Positions 41,353 through 44,885 of a stretch of DNA of 44,885 nt are shown piece after piece (positions within the stretch are counted from its first letter, which is position 1; each line of letters begins with the position of its first letter). A program made the translations under genes and the position numbers. Under the pieces are notes generated by a model. That model was not told the origin of the DNA. It ran no database searches and was given only the letters and a program-made list of their open reading frames with translations. This DNA is from an uncultured Flavobacteriaceae bacterium. Lineage in GTDB: Bacteria; Bacteroidota; Bacteroidia; Flavobacteriales; Flavobacteriaceae. The DNA lies in the NCBI GenBank assembly GCA_905182835.1, contig CAJJDI010000025.1:1-44885 (forward strand), given 5' to 3'.

Positions 41353-42628
41353 TAATAACATTAAACCCGATCCATACTCAGCTCTTAGATTTCGAGAGTT
41401 TAATATTTTTTTAATTGTAAGGTTTATACTTGTTTTTTCGTGGTCAATGCAATTTATAATTGTTGAATGGTTGGTCTGGGAGATTACAGAGGACCCACTA
41501 TCCCTTGGCTTAATTGGGTTAATGGAAGTTGTTCCAGCGGTTTCGATGGCTCTTTTTGCAGGACATATTGTTGATCAAAAAGAAAAAAGAAATTTATTAA
41601 TATACTGTATCATTGCCTTTTTATTTGTGAGTATTGGATTTTACTTAGTAACAGGTTCAGAGTCAAAATCTTTGTTTACAACGCAAACTATTCTTTATAT
41701 AATTTATTTTTTAGTTTTTATCGGAGGTTTCATAAGGGCTTTTTTCGGACCAACAATTTTTTCCTTAGTAGCTTTAATAGTGCCTAAAAAGACATATGCT
41801 AACGCAGCGACGTGGAGTAGCTCTGTTTGGCAAATGGGAGTTGTTTTAGGCCCTGCATTTGCTGGGTTTTCAATTCATTGGATTGGTGTTAATAATTCCA
41901 TGGGAGTAGTTTTAATAGGTGTTTTGATTTCGTTAATTATTTTAGCTTTTATTAAAAGAAAACCAGTATTAAACCCTAAGATTGGTGAAAATATTTTCAC
42001 CAGTTTAAAAGAAGGCATCTCTTTTGTTTACAATTCAAAAGCAATTCTTGGAGTAATTACTCTAGACATGGTAGCGGTGTTATTTGGTGGAGCAATCGCA
42101 TTACTGCCAATTTACGCAACAGAGGTTATTCAAATTCCACCTGGAATGGAGCCATCAGAAGTGTTTGGCGTGCTAAGAGCTACTCCTGCTGTCGGATCAC
42201 TTATAACCATGTTTATAGCAGCTTATATTCCTATCACTAGAAAAGCAGGAATAAAGCTACTAATGGCAATATTTGGATTTGGAATATCTATAATTTCATT
42301 TGGTCTTTCTTCTATATTTTGGATATCTGTTTTATCGTTATTTATTTATGGAGTAACTGATGGAATTTCTATGGTAATTAGGCAAACTATTTTACAGTTA
42401 AAAACACCAGATCATTTACGGGGAAGAGTTGCTTCAGTAAACTCTATTTTTGTTGGCTCATCAAATGAATTGGGCGCATTTGAAAGTGGGGTGACAGCAA
42501 AACTTATGGGCACAGTGACTGCAGTAGTTTTTGGAGGAACCATTACAGTGCTAACAGCTCTTTCAACGGCATTTATATCTCCAAGCTTTAGAAAATTAGA
42601 CCTTACAGAAGAGGAAAAACTGAATTAG
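41345..42628 (+). CDS. MFS transporter
   Basis: A 427-residue inner-membrane protein with about 12 hydrophobic helices, of the major facilitator superfamily (the EntS-like, MFS_3 type). The first inter-helix loop has the GHIVDQKEKRNLL segment, a version of the family's GxLADRxGRR motif, and the second half contains DHLRGRVASVNSIF. The cargo cannot be told. Its ATG overlaps the recJ end by 8 bases, and its TAG stop overlaps the stop codon of the convergent phosphoesterase gene. Confidence 0.9.
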   Translation: MTDNNIKPDPYSALRFREFNIFLIVRFILVFSWSMQFIIVEWLVWEITEDPLSLGLIGLMEVVPAVSMALFAGHIVDQKEKRNLLIYCIIAFLFVSIGFYLVTGSESKSLFTTQTILYIIYFLVFIGGFIRAFFGPTIFSLVALIVPKKTYANAATWSSSVWQMGVVLGPAFAGFSIHWIGVNNSMGVVLIGVLISLIILAFIKRKPVLNPKIGENIFTSLKEGISFVYNSKAILGVITLDMVAVLFGGAIALLPIYATEVIQIPPGMEPSEVFGVLRATPAVGSLITMFIAAYIPITRKAGIKLLMAIFGFGISIISFGLSSIFWISVLSLFIYGVTDGISMVIRQTILQLKTPDHLRGRVASVNSIFVGSSNELGAFESGVTAKLMGTVTAVVFGGTITVLTALSTAFISPSFRKLDLTEEEKLN

Positions 42629-43380
42629 TATTTTGACAACTTCATTCCTTTGCTGTCAAAAGAACAATAAGTGAAATGAGTTATCCAATCTCCTAAATTA
42701 AAATAAGTAGAAGTGTTGTTCAGCTTAATTTCTAGAGGTAAATGCCTGTGACCAAACACAAAATAATCGTAATGACTTGTCTCCAGCTTTAGTTTACAAT
42801 ACTTCGTAAGCCACTCCTCATCATTCCCATTAAACATTAAATCATCTTTAACAGATTTTTTTTTATTTTTTTGAGACAAATATTGACCAAAAGGAATTCC
42901 AATATCTGGGTGAACCCATTTAAATAAGAATTGAGAAAGGGGATTTACAAACACTTTTTTTAATCTCTTGAAAGACCTGTCTTTAGGACCTAATCCATCT
43001 CCATGGCCAATAAAAAACTTTTGATTATTAATAATAAATTCCTTTGGCTTATAATGAACTTCTATGTTTAATTCTTTTTTAAAATAGTCATTTATCCAAA
43101 GATCATGATTACCGACAAAAAAATGAATTGGAATACCCATATCTGATATTTCGGCTAGCTTACCAAAAGTTCTTGTAAAACCTTTTGGAATTACTGATTT
43201 ATATTCAAACCAGAAGTCAAATAAATCTCCAAGTAAAAAAAGAACACCAGCATCAGATTTTATTTCATCAAGCCAAGAAACAAATTTTCTCTCCCTTTCA
43301 ATAGTCCCTTGAAAATCTGGATTCCCTAGGTGGTTATCTGAGGCAAAATATATTTTTTTATTTTTTTCTAAACTTATCAA
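42625..43380 (-). CDS. UDP-2,3-diacylglucosamine diphosphatase-like phosphoesterase (TTG start)
   Basis: A 251-residue calcineurin-type metallophosphoesterase resembling LpxH, which cleaves UDP-2,3-diacylglucosamine to lipid X in lipid A synthesis. Metal motifs are D15-x-H17 (ASDNH), GDLFDFW with D52, GNHDLW with N91-H92, H126 in GHGDG, and a late GHRH pair. The first codon is TTG at 43380; no in-frame ATG precedes the first metal motif, and a stop lies just upstream. The stop overlaps that of the MFS gene (TTAG read on the plus strand). It follows queD by 14 bases. Confidence 0.88.
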   Translation of the reverse strand: MISLEKNKKIYFASDNHLGNPDFQGTIERERKFVSWLDEIKSDAGVLFLLGDLFDFWFEYKSVIPKGFTRTFGKLAEISDMGIPIHFFVGNHDLWINDYFKKELNIEVHYKPKEFIINNQKFFIGHGDGLGPKDRSFKRLKKVFVNPLSQFLFKWVHPDIGIPFGQYLSQKNKKKSVKDDLMFNGNDEEWLTKYCKLKLETSHYDYFVFGHRHLPLEIKLNNTSTYFNLGDWITHFTYCSFDSKGMKLSKY

Positions 43381-43394
43381 TACTAAAGGTTTAA

Positions 43395-43844
43395 TTAATT
43401 ATCTGAAGAAACCCATTCTGCATATGAAGTTTCAGTTTCTTGTAATTTTAGAGAAAACAGCCTAATTCCTTGAGGTAGTCTTTTTGAAATTTTTTCAGCA
43501 AAATCAGAAACCATACACTCGCTTGTTGGTTGATAGTCCACTAAAATAACATTATGACCTTCATTTTTAAGGGTTTTAGCTAGTCTAACATGAGGAGTGT
43601 TCTTGTTAAAAATAGTAGCATGATCAAACTTATCTACAATCTCTTCACCTACAATTCTTTTAAGATCGCTAAAGTCAATCACCATCCCTAATTTTACATT
43701 TGATGTATCAGTTATTGGGTGACCAATAACGGTAACAGATAGCTTATAACTATGTCCGTGTACATTTTTACATTTACCGTCATAGCCATAAAGAGCATGT
43801 CCTGCTTCAAACGAAAATTGCTTAGTAATTCTAATAGTAGACAT
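43395..43844 (-). CDS. queD: 6-carboxytetrahydropterin synthase
   Basis: A 149-residue QueD/PTPS-family enzyme that converts 7,8-dihydroneopterin triphosphate to 6-carboxytetrahydropterin for queuosine. Zinc ligands are H16 (EAGHALYG), H29 and H31 (NVHGHSY), and the catalytic Cys is C25 (GKCKNVHGH), the spacing expected for QueD. The MVIDFSDLK and DHATIF segments and the final ETETSYAEW with the catalytic Glu agree. It lies between the MATE gene (20-base gap) and the phosphoesterase gene (14-base gap) on the same strand. Confidence 0.95.
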   Translation of the reverse strand: MSTIRITKQFSFEAGHALYGYDGKCKNVHGHSYKLSVTVIGHPITDTSNVKLGMVIDFSDLKRIVGEEIVDKFDHATIFNKNTPHVRLAKTLKNEGHNVILVDYQPTSECMVSDFAEKISKRLPQGIRLFSLKLQETETSYAEWVSSDN

Positions 43845-43864
43845 TTATATAATTTTATTCAAAT

Positions 43865-44885
43865 TTACATTTTTTGTGCAAGGGGAACACAAGTTTTATA
43901 AAATTTAATAATTAAAGGAACCCCTCTCGCTATTATCCACAGAGTAAATGCAAAGAAAATACCCTCTAACTTATACCCATAACCATCTGCTAATAATAAT
44001 GCCGGAAGAAAAACCATAAAAGTCGACAATAAAAGAACATTTCTTAGTTCTTTCATCCATCCCAAGCCTTTAAAAACTCCATCATATATAAATGCTATTG
44101 CACATAATGGTTGCATTATTAATACCATCCATAAAACATTAGAAAACTCTAATAAAACTACTTTTTCCTGGGTAAATATTAACCCTAAATAATCATAAAA
44201 AATAAAACCAAGAATTAGCATTACTAACCCTAAAAGAAAGCCTATTACAGTAAGTTTAATCGCCAGGTCAACAAGTGATTTATAGGATTTCTCTCCAAAC
44301 AATTTTCCTGAAAGTATTGTCCCAGCACTCGAATACCCGTCAATTACAAAGGCACCAAGAAACCACAAGTTTATCGCAATTGTGTATGCAGCAATATACT
44401 CATTGCCATACTTAGCAGCAAAAGAACTTCCAAAATATAGGGCTACATTTAAAGCGACAGTTCTAATAATCAAATTAGAAAACATTAGTAAGAATCCTTT
44501 TATTTTTTTATTAAATGGGAGACTAAACTTTAATGTAATTTGAGTTTTATTATATAGCAAAAAAACAGCTAAAGAAGCCATTACTATTTGAGCAATCACA
44601 CTTGCATAAGCAGCGCCATTTATATGCATTGGATTAATAAAGCCATCAACCCCATATACAAAAATAACATCTAAAAAAACATTTAGTAATGTCCCAATAA
44701 TTGCTATTCTCATTGGAATAACAGTATTTTGAAGACCTCTAAAAATTCCAAATATACCAATCGTCATTAGTGTAAATGGAATACCAACAACTCTTATTTT
44801 ATAATAATCTACACTATATTCTAAAACTAAATCAGAGGCATTATAAAGGCGAAATAAATTTTCAGCAAAAGGATAAGTAATGCCA
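43865..44885 (-). CDS. MATE family efflux transporter, 5' end cut by the window
   Basis: The C-terminal 339 residues of a multidrug and toxic compound extrusion transporter (inner membrane, cation-coupled export). The frame stays open through the right edge, so the true start lies outside; the internal Met at 44767 is not the start. Visible are about eight hydrophobic helices and the family's IRVVGIPFTL...GIFRGLQNT-x-IPM and AAYTIAINLWFLGAFVIDGYS segments, DinF-like in character. The last residues are KTCVPLAQKM. It is followed by queD. Confidence 0.92.
   Translation of the reverse strand, partial: GITYPFAENLFRLYNASDLVLEYSVDYYKIRVVGIPFTLMTIGIFGIFRGLQNTVIPMRIAIIGTLLNVFLDVIFVYGVDGFINPMHINGAAYASVIAQIVMASLAVFLLYNKTQITLKFSLPFNKKIKGFLLMFSNLIIRTVALNVALYFGSSFAAKYGNEYIAAYTIAINLWFLGAFVIDGYSSAGTILSGKLFGEKSYKSLVDLAIKLTVIGFLLGLVMLILGFIFYDYLGLIFTQEKVVLLEFSNVLWMVLIMQPLCAIAFIYDGVFKGLGWMKELRNVLLLSTFMVFLPALLLADGYGYKLEGIFFAFTLWIIARGVPLIIKFYKTCVPLAQKM

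Noticed and set aside
44765-44767. ATG 44767 as start of a short MATE-like protein
   Set aside because: The frame stays open to the window edge and the residues upstream continue the MATE sequence, so this Met is internal.

Overview
The window is AT-rich chromosomal DNA from a member of the Bacteroidota, most probably a marine flavobacterium. Evidence: type IX secretion (T9SS) cargo with both type A and type B C-terminal sorting domains, a PorP/SprF partner, the pdxA-yceD-rpmF-fabH-accB-accC order, DUF2911 and DUF6588-type proteins, TAnnTTTG-like -7 promoter boxes, and no visible Shine-Dalgarno dependence. No rRNA, tRNA, insertion sequence, integrase or CRISPR array was seen. The right edge cuts a MATE transporter gene. 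The first ~280 bases are non-coding.

Layout. (1) 280-8371: a 2,370-residue repeat-rich surface protein with a type B sorting domain, followed 4 bases later by its likely SprF-like partner. (2) 8682-11027: a secreted M20 amidohydrolase and a two-domain fasciclin lipoprotein, convergent on a shared bidirectional terminator. (3) 11334-14513, minus strand: a J-domain/KTSC protein and two DEAD-box helicases 5 bases apart, one with a DEFD box and a DbpA-like RNA-binding tail. (4) 14690-16272: a compact divergent locus. An HxlR regulator with an N-terminal Cys, a 29-residue membrane peptide and a cupin lie on the minus strand; a secreted YceI protein and a 30-residue CDGSH iron-sulfur peptide lie on the plus strand. 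The gap between them carries six GTTAC/GTAAC half-sites with regular spacing. (5) 16305-20347: an Uup-type ABC-F ATPase (TTG start), then a lipoprotein of the sorbosone/glucose dehydrogenase propeller family, a ParB/SerK-like protein and a 51-residue basic protein whose start codon abuts a long hairpin. (6) 20349-24453, minus strand: ribE followed by four envelope or secreted proteins (SGNH hydrolase, DUF2911, membrane-anchored amidohydrolase, DUF6588). A ~10-bp-period repeat with many ATGs sits in the SGNH leader. (7) 24516-30602, plus strand: the housekeeping run pdxA, yceD, rpmF, fabH, accB, accC and an FAD oxidoreductase. (8) 30635-35005, minus strand: a 1,456-residue T9SS type A cargo protein that contains a phosphohistidine-like swivel segment followed by a PPDK/glucan-water-dikinase-like ATP-grasp domain. 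(9) 35066-38441, minus strand: a histidine phosphatase, then asd, alr and tdk in a tight cluster. (10) 38557-42628, plus strand: rsmI, an OsmC protein, recJ and an MFS transporter, overlapping or nearly so. (11) 42625-44885, minus strand: an LpxH-like phosphoesterase, queD and a partial MATE transporter.

Most of the window is ordinary flavobacterial core genome. The parts that deserve a second look are the secreted dikinase-like protein, the HxlR/YceI/CDGSH locus with its operator array and two unlisted small proteins, the SerK-like gene with its hairpin-led small protein, and the two ~10-bp-period A/T-tract repeats upstream of the SGNH hydrolase and fabH. All functional calls come from reading motifs by eye; no database search was run.
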